Source: Hofstenia miamia (Eukaryota; Xenacoelomorpha; Acoela). Taken from it: a stretch of DNA of 64,000 nucleotides. Position numbers and translations under genes: made by a program. The stretch spans positions 2,661,559-2,725,558 of the forward strand of contig SCFE01000018.1 of NCBI GenBank assembly GCA_004352715.1, given 5' to 3'. The notes under the pieces are model-generated. The model was not told the origin of the DNA. It made no database searches and saw nothing but the letters and a program-made list of their open reading frames with translations. Positions 46,620 to 56,656 of this stretch are shown piece by piece. Positions within the stretch are counted from its first letter, which is position 1, and every line of letters starts with the position of its first letter.

Positions 46620-46815
46620 GATTTCTTGATGAATGTTTTCTAAGAGTATACAGGTTTCGAGTAAATTGGACGTAATCTTCGATTTTTTAATAGCCCCCCC
46701 CTATAAAAATCTCAAAAACCCCAGTAGTGATAGGGACGAACTTAATCTTCTGTCTTCCATTCTACCGTCAAGAGCCACTTTTCAATACTTGGACTGTAGA
46801 AAATTTGTGAAATAA
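46620..46815 (+). pseudogene. UBX-domain-like exon, opposite strand to FAF1
   Basis: After an acceptor cattag at 46614-46619, the first frame reads DFLDECFLRVYRF-like sequence, and after a one-base shift near 46655 the second reads SSKLDVIFDFL ... DELNLLSSILPSRATF and YLD, ending TGA at 46815. This matches the UBX fold order: an F/L-rich first strand, L-x-x-[VI]-x-D-F-[VL], then L-L-S-x-x-P-x-R-x-x-F. FAF1 proteins end in such a UBX domain (a p97/VCP binding module), and the rest of a FAF1 gene lies 270 bp away on the minus strand. The UBX match is by eye and moderate. Confidence 0.45.
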
Positions 46816-47085
46816 ATTGTTGTATTCAAAAGATCAGCCAATTTATATTCCTGTTCTAGCACTTAAATGATTCGTGAAAGTAATTTAGCATTTTGGACAA
46901 TATATATTTAACTATAATGATAACAATTCCTGATATGATTATAGTTAGCTATAAATTGATGTATGCTGCAATAAAACTTCTATTAAACAAAAATATATTA
47001 ATTAATGATCAGACAAATATGCATACACATATTATCTATAATCAAAGAAGAACTAATGAATCAGGACAAAAGAATGTATACTAAC
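46816..47085. other. Spacer, nothing recognised
   Basis: No exon continuing the minus-strand FAF1 gene was found here, although its coiled-coil and UBX exons are expected downstream of 47086 on that strand. Confidence 0.4.
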
Positions 47086-50000
47086 CTGCATTAATTCTGT
47101 TGTGCTACGTGAACGGGAAAATATAACAAGTAATGGATAATGATCGATTCGACAAGACTGAACAACGGAAACCCCAAGAACTGACTGAATTGTTCTCTCT
47201 AAGGTTCGCATATTCTCTGGCAGTGTGGCATCCCACGCCCAAACAATAAAATTATTGTCTAACAAATTGCAAATTGATTCGGAGCAAAGAACCTAAACAA
47301 TAAGTGTTAAATATATCAAAATTTCACATGACTTATTAATAAAATAAATCGATTTTGACGACAGATTAAGTCCTTTGTAGCCAGAGCACCATAAGTGGTA
47401 AGATTGCGTTTGAATAATTGTTGATATGACCAAAAAAGTGAAATGATTTCTAAATGATGATGAGCTAAAACTACGCATTGCTAATTTAAATTCAGAAATT
47501 GTAGTTGCGCGGACAACTTCACTTCAATGGCATGCCCAGAACTCATACTTTACTCTTAAACAGTCTGGGAATTTTTGAAAACATTTCATGATCTTAAAAT
47601 GCGACCTGAAATTGTCGCAATAAAACCGAAACATTTGAAATGACGCGTCTCAAAGGTTTTGGGGGCTTTATCTACACATAAATGAACAATTAAAGTTCGT
47701 TCTGGATTGCACATGCTATGAATTTTATATTAATTTAATTTTTAAAAAATCGAAATTTTCAAAATCTTTTGAAGTAATTTAGAACTTTAGACAATACAAT
47801 TTTGCACTAATTTTCAAGCGCGTCTGCCAATTTGTGTCCATGGTTCATTATTTCCAGTTACTAATAGACTTTTTTGTAAATGTGCAAAAACGGTTTGACT
47901 TTTTTAAAGGCGGGAAGGAGGGTTTTGTTTATACCAAATGTTGACAGTGCCCAGAAGATGTGCCTAATATAACATTGTCGCATGTGAACCCATAATACAT
48001 TTATAACCACAAATGATCACGTAAATACAAAGAAGTTCAAAGAAAAAATCTTAAAATACTTTATAAATATACATAACTTTATAACTAGAAATTTAATAGA
48101 CAAAACATTTTTTAGTTCAGTGTTGATTTTACAACCAATTTGAAGTTGTAACTAAGATCAAGAATTGACTGCTTGACGCATGAATACAACATTGCAAATT
48201 ACGCGTGTCAAATCAAATCTTAAGAACCGTGAAATTCTTGGCTTATAAATCTAACACTAACGTCCACATAGAGCATCGTAAAAAGAATATGAGCCCATTT
48301 GTTCTTTTTCTGAGAAAATACTGTCGAAATCATGTGTAAAAAAAAATAAATGTTTAGCAAATAGCAATTGTAATAAATTAATATTGCACAAATTGAGTGT
48401 ACAAATAAAATTTATTTTGCACGTTCCAAAAGTAGATAAAATGAATGAATTGTATTTGTATTAGATATGTTTCAGGTCATGATTCCTTAATAAAATATCA
48501 TATTACAAAAATGCAGGATTGTATATTTAGATAGCGACATTGTAAATTTCGTGTTAATTAAGAACTTAAATATCTATAGAAAATCTTAATTTGAATTGTA
48601 AATAATCAAAAACTTTATTTATATAATCGATATAGCTCAAAGCAATTCTATAATGCAACGGAGCCATTTTTAACAATTGTGAAAATACAAGCTTTACTAA
48701 ATTAAGTAATTCAAAGCACACCATTTACACAAACACACTAAACATAAAACATACATTTTTAGCAAAAACGTTGCTGGAAATGCTTTGATTGTGGTGAATG
48801 TAAAGTACTAATAATCGTCTTTCTGAAGGAGGCAACATACATGAATTTTGATAAGCATCATGCAGTGACCCAAGAAATAATATTGGATGAACTGGGCCGA
48901 ATTGAGATTGGAATTTCACCATTATAGATTGCTGTGTTTCAAGGTTATCTTCGGCTGATGAAGAAAGCAAACTACCGAGCACACTGTCATTTCTTCTTGT
49001 ACTACTGGGTTCGTCCATCACAATAACATCATCTTCTGAAGAATCGGAAGTCTCTCTAAGTTCAAACAGCTGCAAAAGTATTAAAAATAAGATGTTAATA
49101 CATTGAAAAAATGAAGTACAATTTATAATAATAACAGTAATAAATTGAAAAAAAAAGATATTTTGAAATTCCAATTTCTAACCAGTGTAAAATAGTAAAT
49201 CATTGTATAGAGGAGTCTAGGTATTAATCAGTTTTTTTGTATATTTATAACAAAATGATTATCCATGTAAAATACTTATTCAACTAGTAAACATTAAGTA
49301 ATAATTCCAACAAAAACGCAAGAATATTTGCACTTATCCAAATAAAGGACTAAATATCTGATTATAAAAAACTATTTTTTCTAAACAAAAATCCCCGACG
49401 AATATTTGTAAAACTAGACAAACTATGAAATCAGAAATATTTTTTTGCAAATTTTTGTAGTTTACTTAAGCATTCTTATAACGCTGATATTTATGAATAG
49501 ATTTAACCCAAATTAAAAAATATATATATCAGGTTGGTGCAAAATAATATTCGGTTTTTATAACCGATATTTAAAATGAGATTTGTCAACTATCTACATT
49601 TTAATAGAAGTGTAACATATTTCTTTTATTAAATTAAATTAGATTCTTTAAATTAACTTTGTTAAGTTAATATTTTAAATTAATTTTGGCATCCATGTTT
49701 GTCCCAAATAGAGATCATTTAAGGAAGGTTCTTCTATACAAGTTCCAAGGTGTCAATGCAAGTGAGGCAGCAAGATTTATTCAGAAAAGTTATGGAGAAG
49801 TTATAGTGAATGAAAGAAATTCCGGGAGATGGTTTTCCCGTGTTCAAAGTGGTGATTTTACTAAAAGATGAGCCAAAGGAAGGTAGTCCAAAAAACATGT
49901 GATTCCAATCGATTAAATGATATTGTATCTGAGAATCCTTTTACCACGAGGGAAATTGCAAGACAGTTTGAAGTGGCTCATACAACTGTGGTATGCCAGG

Positions 50001-51540
50001 TAAAATATATTGGAAAGATTCTATTGCTGGAAAATGGGTTCCTGATGAGTTGTCTTCAGAAAATCGACAACAATAATTATTTTCACCACATCTTCAAGAA
50101 TCCTTTTTTGGACAGGATTGCTAAAGGTGATGAAAAATGGATTCTTTACCATAATGTTAGACGCCGTCGTTGTTGAATCAGTCGAGAGCAGTTAGTTCAA
50201 CAACCGAAAACTGGCCTTTATCCAACAAGACCATGTGGAGTGCATGGTGGGATGTTAAAGCAATAAGCTCGTTGAAAGGTAGAATGAAGTCATTGAAAGC
50301 AATGGAGAGTATTTTAATGAATAAATATTTACATTGTCATTGTTTCATTTGTTTTAGCTAAAATCTTTAAATCGGATATTACTTTTGCCCCAACCTATTA
50401 CTAACCCTAACCCTATAGCTTCTCAAAAATCAAATTTAATTTATAAGTCAATGTTTTTTAATTATATGAAATTAAAATATGTATATAGTTAATAATCGAT
50501 TTCCAAGGAAGTTTGCAAGTTTGGAAAAAGGATTCAACCCTAGATGGAAAATCAAAACAACATTTCTGAGGATCAGTTTTATGACGTTAGCGTAGCTTGA
50601 TGAATCTGATGCATAAACAACTATAAATATGTAAAACATGACGTTTAAAAAACTACGTACAAGAAAAAATGTTAAATACTGGAGAAAGCTAGACTTAATT
50701 TAAAAAAATTGGTTGAAAGGATCCCTTAAATAACCACAAAATAATCCAAGAGTATAATTTTTGAAAATGATATAGCTATTTAAAAATGAATACACACTCA
50801 AAATCTTACGTTTCAGCCCCATAAAAATTGGGTCCGCACTCAGTATCAGTATTTGTAACAAAAAGTTCAATTTCTGAAACCTTTAAATCTGATAATGTGT
50901 TCGAGTCTGAAGCTACTATAGGCCATCCATTCCAACTTAACTTTCTACTTGGAATTCCAGATATATTTGAATAGTCGTATTTTACTTCAGCAATTGTTTT
51001 TGAAGCGGGATAACTAACGACAATTTCACAAGGACCATGAATGCTTACATTGACTTCTTTTATATTGGGGTTGCTAATGTTGCGCTGACTGCGAAAGCCA
51101 TGACTAGCATGAACAATCAAATTCACAGGATTACAGGCAAAATCAAGTAGGTCTTTGTCTGTACGTCCTTGAAGGCCAAGAATATCAAGATTACTCACAG
51201 GTATACCAATATCTTTACTTACTAGACATTTTAAATAGCTTACTTTGGCTGAACTTTTAATGTAGTACGTAAAAATTTCATTGTCATACTTTACTTTAAA
51301 TGTTGTTTTATCATCAAACTGAAACTCATTCGATGTTCTAGCAGAGGTTGGCTGGTTATCTTCATTTAAATTGGAAATACTACTCGCTTCATTAAAGCTG
51401 TCTGAATCACAGGCATTGTCCGATGTCAATGAAAAATTGATCGCTTGTTCTAAATCCCATTGGAATAGTTCTAAAATTCGTGTACATTCAGCAACATCTT
51501 TTCTAGTAATTTCTTGAAATGCTTTCAGAATATCGTCCAT
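47086..51540 (-). CDS. FAF1: FAF1-like UBA/UBX ubiquitin-p97 adaptor, 5' three exons
   Basis: Exons on the minus strand: 51540-50810, 49055-48755, 47292-47086; GT-AG borders and phases fit (acceptors aacttag and tgtttag). ATG at 51540. Residues 1-40 (MDDILKAFQEITRKDVAECT ... FQWDLEQAINF) are the UBA domain; about 70-160 and 165-235 are the two ubiquitin-like domains, the second with SRKLSWNGWPIVASDSNTL, matching the LWEGWP block of FAF1. Exon 2 has an acidic stretch (SSEDDVIVMDEPSS) and opens the UAS thioredoxin-like domain (QFGPVHPILFLGSLHDAYQN); exon 3 continues it (NNFIVWAWDATLPEN). FAF1 links ubiquitinated clients to the p97/VCP segregase. The total of 413 codons covers about two thirds of the family length; the coiled coil and UBX are missing from this strand. 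Confidence 0.85.
49529..50398 (+). mobile_element. Internally deleted mariner in FAF1 intron 1
   Basis: Ends are imperfect inverted repeats (aggttggtgcaaaa left; aggttggggcaaaagtaata right, read inward) with TA on both sides (49527-49528, 50399-50400). The ends resemble the TTAGGTTGGTGCAAAAGTAA type of mariners. Coding remains: first HTH (YKFQGVNASEAARFIQKSYG), second HTH (NPFTTREIARQFEVAHTTV), first catalytic block (FLDRIAKGDEKWILYHN), WWDVK, then directly the C-terminal ESNGEYFNE. About half of the catalytic domain, including the second and third Asp, is deleted. Element length is 870 bp against ~1.3 kb for complete mariners. Confidence 0.85.
49686..50330 (+). pseudogene. Broken mariner transposase
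   Basis: Three frames are needed to follow the protein: 49686-49871, 49868-50176 and 50170 onward. Paired HTH and the first aspartate (GDEKW) are visible; the HDNAxPH and SPDLxPxD blocks are absent. No activity is possible. Confidence 0.75.
50401..50414. repeat. Short telomere-like tract
   Basis: ctaaccctaaccct, i.e. about two and a third copies of the TTAGGG complement, begins at the first base after the mariner's TA duplication. Too short to be more than suggestive. Confidence 0.4.
50415..50809. other. Remainder of FAF1 intron 1
   Basis: AT-rich intronic DNA with no further feature. Confidence 0.6.
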
Positions 51541-51910
51541 GCAAGCTAAAATTTATACAGCCGCTTCGTCTCCTCTGTAATTACCAAAAATTCTAATAGA
51601 TTTGAATGGGGATTTTCACATTTTGCAATATTTTAAAATTTCTAATTTTTGTATATTCATTAATGAAATTCCAAATAAAATGCGGGCCATTTTTTTTACA
51701 TTTTCGAGATCCTTTCATAATAGTAAACACTACAAAACCTCATTAGCCTAGAAGAGGAGTCATTTAATGAAATTTTAGTTTTCCTAATTTTTGAAAATTT
51801 CAATTATAAGTAATGAAGTTTTTTTATGTTTGTAGTTGCTCTTAAACTCCATACTTTTTTGAAAAAATAAGTTTGAATTTTCATACCACTCCTGTTTTTC
51901 ATTGGTTTGA
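51541..51910. other. FAF1 5' flank
   Basis: No clear TATA box or CpG cluster; the promoter could not be defined. Confidence 0.4.
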
Positions 51911-52280
51911 CCAGGGTTGTCAAGTTGAATTCAAGTTATTTGGTCTGATTCAAGTTCTTAGATATTGAGTTCAACTTCAAGTATTTTTTACAAAAAATTT
52001 CGAGTTTGATCAAGTTTTTTCTAATTCTGAAATTTTTAGAATATAATAAAATATATTTTACACTAATTCTAACTTTGTTAGCTAAAATATAAGTATTTCT
52101 GTTTTATAAAAAGCTGAAATTTAAATTTTTACAGTATATTGGAGTGGACTTTCAATCAAGTTGGAGTTCAAGTTGGTATGATTTCTCTTCTGAGTTTTTC
52201 CTATTGAGTTTTGCAAGCTTATTTGAGTTTGAGTACTTAACATTCAGAGTACTAAAAAATCTGAGGTTTGACACCATTCC
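51911..52280. mobile_element. MITE-like repeat with gagttcaagtt core, copy 1
   Basis: Begins ccagggttgtcaagttgaat and ends ctgaggtttgacaccattcc, imperfect inverted ends (GGTTGTCAAGTT against TGGTGTCAAACC). Inside are many gagttcaagtt / gagtttgagt words and the word taacattcagagtac, shared with copies 2 and 3. Confidence 0.55.
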
Positions 52281-52299
52281 ACATGATTAAAACAGCATT

Positions 52300-52630
52300 T
52301 TCAAATCATGTTACTCTATCTGAGTTCAAGTTTTTATGTTTTGAGTTCAAGTTCAAGTATTACTTTAAAGAAACTTTTGAGACTAATGAATTTTTTTTCA
52401 TTCCAAGTTTTTGGGGTAAAAATATTTACTTTAAAATAATTATGATTTTAGAAAACAAAAAACATTTAATTGAAATTGAAAAGAAAATGAAGATTAAAAT
52501 AATGCAGTCTTTTCATTTAGACTTTTGATGAAGTTAGATTTGCAGTATTAATTATTCTTCTTTTTGTGTTTTGCTGATCAGGTTTTGTAAACTGATTTGA
52601 GTTTGAGATTTTAACATTCAGAGTACAGAG
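52300..52630. mobile_element. MITE-like gagttcaagtt repeat, copy 2
   Basis: Contains tctgagttcaagtttttatg, tgagttcaagttcaagtatt and, at the right, tttgagtttgagattttaac followed by attcagagtac, all shared with copy 1. Ends are less clear. Confidence 0.5.
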
Positions 52631-53370
52631 TACCCTCACCTATTTAAAGTTCCCCATTCAAAGCTCTGCATATTTGTGATGTGTTGTGCTCATAAAATAT
52701 CACTTTACAGTACAGTAACTTACTATGGGTCACTATGCTATGCAGTGCTACTGTCCTCCTGTCCTTACATTTCCTTTTGATTAAAATATAGTTGCAGTAC
52801 AAAATTAAAATGCATTTAGTTTATCATTACTATATTAGTGAAATACATAACCTCATGCAATATTACTACATTATTACTGTATTATTACTATAATAATGAG
52901 TAAGAGGGTCATTAGAAAGTGTTTGGGAAGCATTTAGTACTATATATAATCTTATAGATCCCAGGTAACATGCCACAGCAGCAAGTTAGTTAGTTTTATA
53001 CTACACTTGTTAAAATACTGTAAGTTGAAATGTTTTAATGTATGTTGGATATTCATTGCTTTTATTATATTATTTTTTATTTAATTTATTGTTCCTTAAA
53101 CACCTCTATGTTATCTGTCTTCACAAATGTATTTAAAAAAGGATGTCATTTCTTCAAACTACTAGTGGGAAAGAGTTATTTTTAAAAGCTGAAATCTGAT
53201 CTGAAAATATATTTTAATAAAATATTAAAATTAAGCAGATATCTTATCATTTTAAATTTGTGCATTGTAATAATGTTTTAATAAATTAATGTTAGTTTTG
53301 AGAAATATATCTTTGACTACATAAGCATGTAATGCATCAACATTTTTTAAAGCAATAAAACCAGGTTTAA
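52631..53370. other. CpG-free AT-rich DNA, no gene
   Basis: No ORF or repeat boundary. I found no CpG dinucleotide in this stretch. Confidence 0.5.
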
Positions 53371-53373
53371 ACA

Positions 53374-53567
53374 GGGGTTTTGAACTGAGTTCAAGTTACT
53401 TAATCTGAGTTTAAGTTTTTATGTTTCAAGTTCAAGTTCATGTGAAGACATTTCTGAGTTCAATTGAGTTCTTAAAATTTGTGTATTTTAGAGTAAAATA
53501 CCAGTTTTGTGATCTCATTTGAGTTCAAATGCCTAGGATTCCAATTACTTGAAAACCCTGGTATTAA
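53374..53567. mobile_element. MITE-like gagttcaagtt repeat, copy 3
   Basis: Left caggggttttgaactgagtt, right ttacttgaaaaccctggt; read inward the right end is accagggttttcaagtaa. Internal tctgagtttaagtttttatg matches copy 2. About 195 bp. Confidence 0.55.
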
Positions 53568-54084
53568 ACACAAAAAGCCTCAAAATTATTTTTCTTATTA
53601 ATAAAATAGATTTAATATTATATGACTAACTTCTTCAAGCTTAAATTTGAATAAGTCTTAAGTCTTATGATCATCAATGCATAAATATGTTGAATGCTTT
53701 GAACTTAAACAAGAAATGCAAAATATTATTATTGAATATTGATGTTATTTTACTCTTTATATAAATTATGGCATAAAAAAAAATTAAGCTGCATATTGAA
53801 CACTAACAACCATTCCCACATATATTTTGTTAATTTCAAATTTAAAACCAATCATCAATAGGATTAGGGCATCATTCTGCTAAGAATTTTTGCTACAATG
53901 GAAGCTATTATTAGAGTGTTGAATATATAGAATAATCCCTTCATTAACTTAATTATATCAAATCAATCTATGGTCTAACCCTAGAATCTTTGAAAATGCA
54001 CTTATAACATTTCTTTATTTGCTTGGTCTTAAAATTTCCCTAATCTTTCTTTTATTGCTTGTTTGTTGTACAACTTTTTGATGT
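53568..54084. other. CpG-free AT-rich DNA, no gene
   Basis: Nothing recognised. Confidence 0.5.
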
Positions 54085-54670
54085 GCAAGGTGTCCACAAA
54101 CTCTTTAGACAATTTTATAAATTTATTAAAAAATTTAAGAAGTGCTATCAAAATAATTCCTTTTACATTTTAATCATTTGTCTTCTGCAGCTGGTTGTCA
54201 ACAAGGACAAGTTGTGCACAGAGGCCTGAGGCAAACTGTTGCTTCATGGTTAAATAGATTTCAGGTTCACTCATGATTTGGTGAGTCAGAATCAGAGATC
54301 AATCAATGCAACAGATCCACCACCAAGATAAATAAAGCAACACTGATCAGAATAAAACTTCATAACACCAACCCTTGTTTAAAATGACTACTGAAAAAAA
54401 AATCACAATGTGTTTCTGGGTTTATCAAAACAAAATCAGACGTTCAACACAAAGAAATTACACAATTATATATGCAAAACATTGACTGAAATTGAATATC
54501 ATTTAGATGTCCTCTGGGCTACAAATGGGGCTCATATAGAAATATATTAATGCTTTGAATAAAAACTTGACTATTTACTTGATATTATTTAAACATTTTA
54601 GAGATTTCCAACTTCAGTTGTAATATTAATGAATTTTGTAAAATTGTCTAAAGACTTTATGGACACCCTG
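54085..54670 (+). mobile_element. Deleted Tc1/mariner element with ~40-bp inverted repeats
   Basis: Left caaggtgtccacaaactctt and right (inward) cagggtgtccataaagtctt agree over about 40 bp; the right end is followed by TA. Coding traces include a segment near 54500 reading DVLWATNGAHIEI, similar to the C-terminus (R-x-D-x-x-x-x-T-N/K-G-A-H-I-E) of DUF4817-type Tc1-like transposases. Length 586 bp, so most of the transposase is gone. Confidence 0.7.
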
Positions 54671-54672
54671 TA

Positions 54673-55162
54673 TTACATTATTATACAAAATGAGTATGTC
54701 TCTTTATTTGCTACATAAGTATATGAAAAATCATGCTTAAGCATATAGTCTTAAGTACTTTTTAATAATGTTTGTTCCATGTTTTGAACAGTTCATTATT
54801 AAATGTAATATTCTTATTTTTTTATCAAGTTATTCATTTAATTACTTTTGATATTTGACTCTATGGTAAGGATTTCATCCAAATGATGGTTTGAAGCATA
54901 AAATGTGTTTTTAATATGAGATGGCATAAATTATTTTATTAAATATTATACTACACATTCATATTTTTAGGTGTGAAGGGGTTGACAAGGTATGTTACTT
55001 ATGAAATGACAGATCCATTTTCATTGTTTATTACTAACAAATATATGTTTTAGATGTGTTTAAATCAATGCATTTATGAAATTTTCAAATTTAATGTTAC
55101 TAAGGGATGTGCTATGCAATAATTATGCTCTAAAAAATTTAATGTTTGATCATGTGGGGTAT
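54673..55162. other. Spacer, nothing recognised
   Basis: AT-rich DNA left of the second gypsy element. Confidence 0.4.
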
Positions 55163-56426
55163 TGTGACATAATCCATCAACTATCATGTGTGGTCAAGAT
55201 GAGAAAAAGAATGGATGAAACAAAGACTAAAAATATTATAATGATTATAACAATTAATATGTAAACACATGATAGGATTGATTATTTGATTTTGTAAAAT
55301 GTTTTGTGCAGTTAGATTTAAATTATACTTGACAGTATTTGGCAAAACGTTAGATGGCCAAACAGCGTACTCTAATTAATGCTGATGTTGTGTAATCATA
55401 AGCAGAACTATAAACCAAGGGAAAACTGTAAACAATGATGAATTATACAGGTACTAGTCAAGTATTTGCTTATGTACTATGAAGTGCTATAAATATGCTT
55501 GAAATGATATAATTACTGATGAATGAATTTAGTTTGGATTTACTTTTTCTCTTGTCAGGTTATTTTATATTCTGATGGAAAGCTAAATGTTCAAGCACTG
55601 GGGGTAATTGTATGGTCATTCCCACATCAGTTTAAAGGTATGCTGGAGCAGGCTTCTAATAGCCATTCCACAGCAGGGAGGGCAACAGCTGTAGTTACCT
55701 TCCAGTGCTTATATGTTACAAATAGGCATAGGGGTTTTTCACCATTATAGCTTTCCTATTATTCATTGCTTGCCTGTTATTATGATTAAAATTATTATGT
55801 TTTACATGCTACCTTCCTTATTGATGAACCTAAGTCAATTATGGTGTTATAGTACAATTGGTGATTTAGTATTATCATTATTTAGACTATGTTTTCATAT
55901 TACATTCATTGTCAATTTACTAGTAAAAGCAAGTTGCTCACTGGCTGACTCATGCATTTGTTTTCTTGCAGGCTGCATTGATTGTTTACATGTACAAAGG
56001 GCTATCATGTATTATTATATATGTAGGTTATTAAATGTAAGGCTCAATAACAAGCTCAAGCATCCAGGTTGCTGTAATCAATCTCCGATAGTATTTCATA
56101 ATAACAAAAACAATCAATGCAATAAATTCTTAAGTAGTTACAAATCCCATCACACTGAGTTCACTATTCACATACTAATTCCTTCAATGGTTTCTACTCT
56201 AAAGATGAAGCTCAAATTGTAGATGCAGCTGGTTGGTGTGTACCCAGAACCACATGACAACTCTTCAAGTGTTGATCCTGTCTTCCATTCTCCACTAATC
56301 ACCTAAATGAACACTCATTGTGAAGGAGAGAATTAGGAGAGTGTTGAACCTACTTCATGTATTAACTAAGAAAAGTAATAAATTTTCATGAATTCAATAT
56401 GAAAATTGGATTGACATGATTCTACA
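55163..56426 (+). repeat. 5' LTR (about 1.26 kb)
   Basis: Starts TGTGACATAATCCATC, ends GATTCTACA immediately before the primer site. Alignable throughout with the solo LTR at 24841-26126, including the blocks gctggagcag, attgattgtttacatgt and ggtttc(c/t)act. TG...CA termini as expected. Confidence 0.88.
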
Positions 56427-56442
56427 TGGCGACTGTGACAGG
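56427..56442 (+). promoter_or_regulatory. tRNA primer-binding site
   Basis: tggcgactgtgacagg directly follows the LTR. TGG is the complement of the tRNA CCA end, and TGGCGACCGTGACA-type sites are known in the mdg1/412 group, assigned there to a tRNA-Arg primer. One base differs from that pattern (gactgt for gaccgt). Confidence 0.75.
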
Positions 56443-56656
56443 CGCTTGAAGAGTGTGCGTGAAGGAGAGAAGTGTATAGTGGAAATAAAATTGGTGTAGA
56501 AAATAGTTAACTAAAGAGTACGGAATGTTACAAACAAGAAGTATTATTTATATGATGTGTGAGTGAGTCAAGATAGATGTTTCTTCTCATTCATGGGAAA
56601 AATAAGTAATGCAAGTGAAGATACAATAAGCAACAGTAACCTTAAGCACAACAAAA

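Noticed and set aside
52268-52528. 86-residue ORF rich in F and K
   Set aside because: Arises from the gagttcaag repeat family and AT-rich DNA.
55713-56222. 169-residue ORF with hydrophobic stretches
   Set aside because: It lies inside the 5' LTR of the second gypsy element; frame not conserved in the solo LTR.
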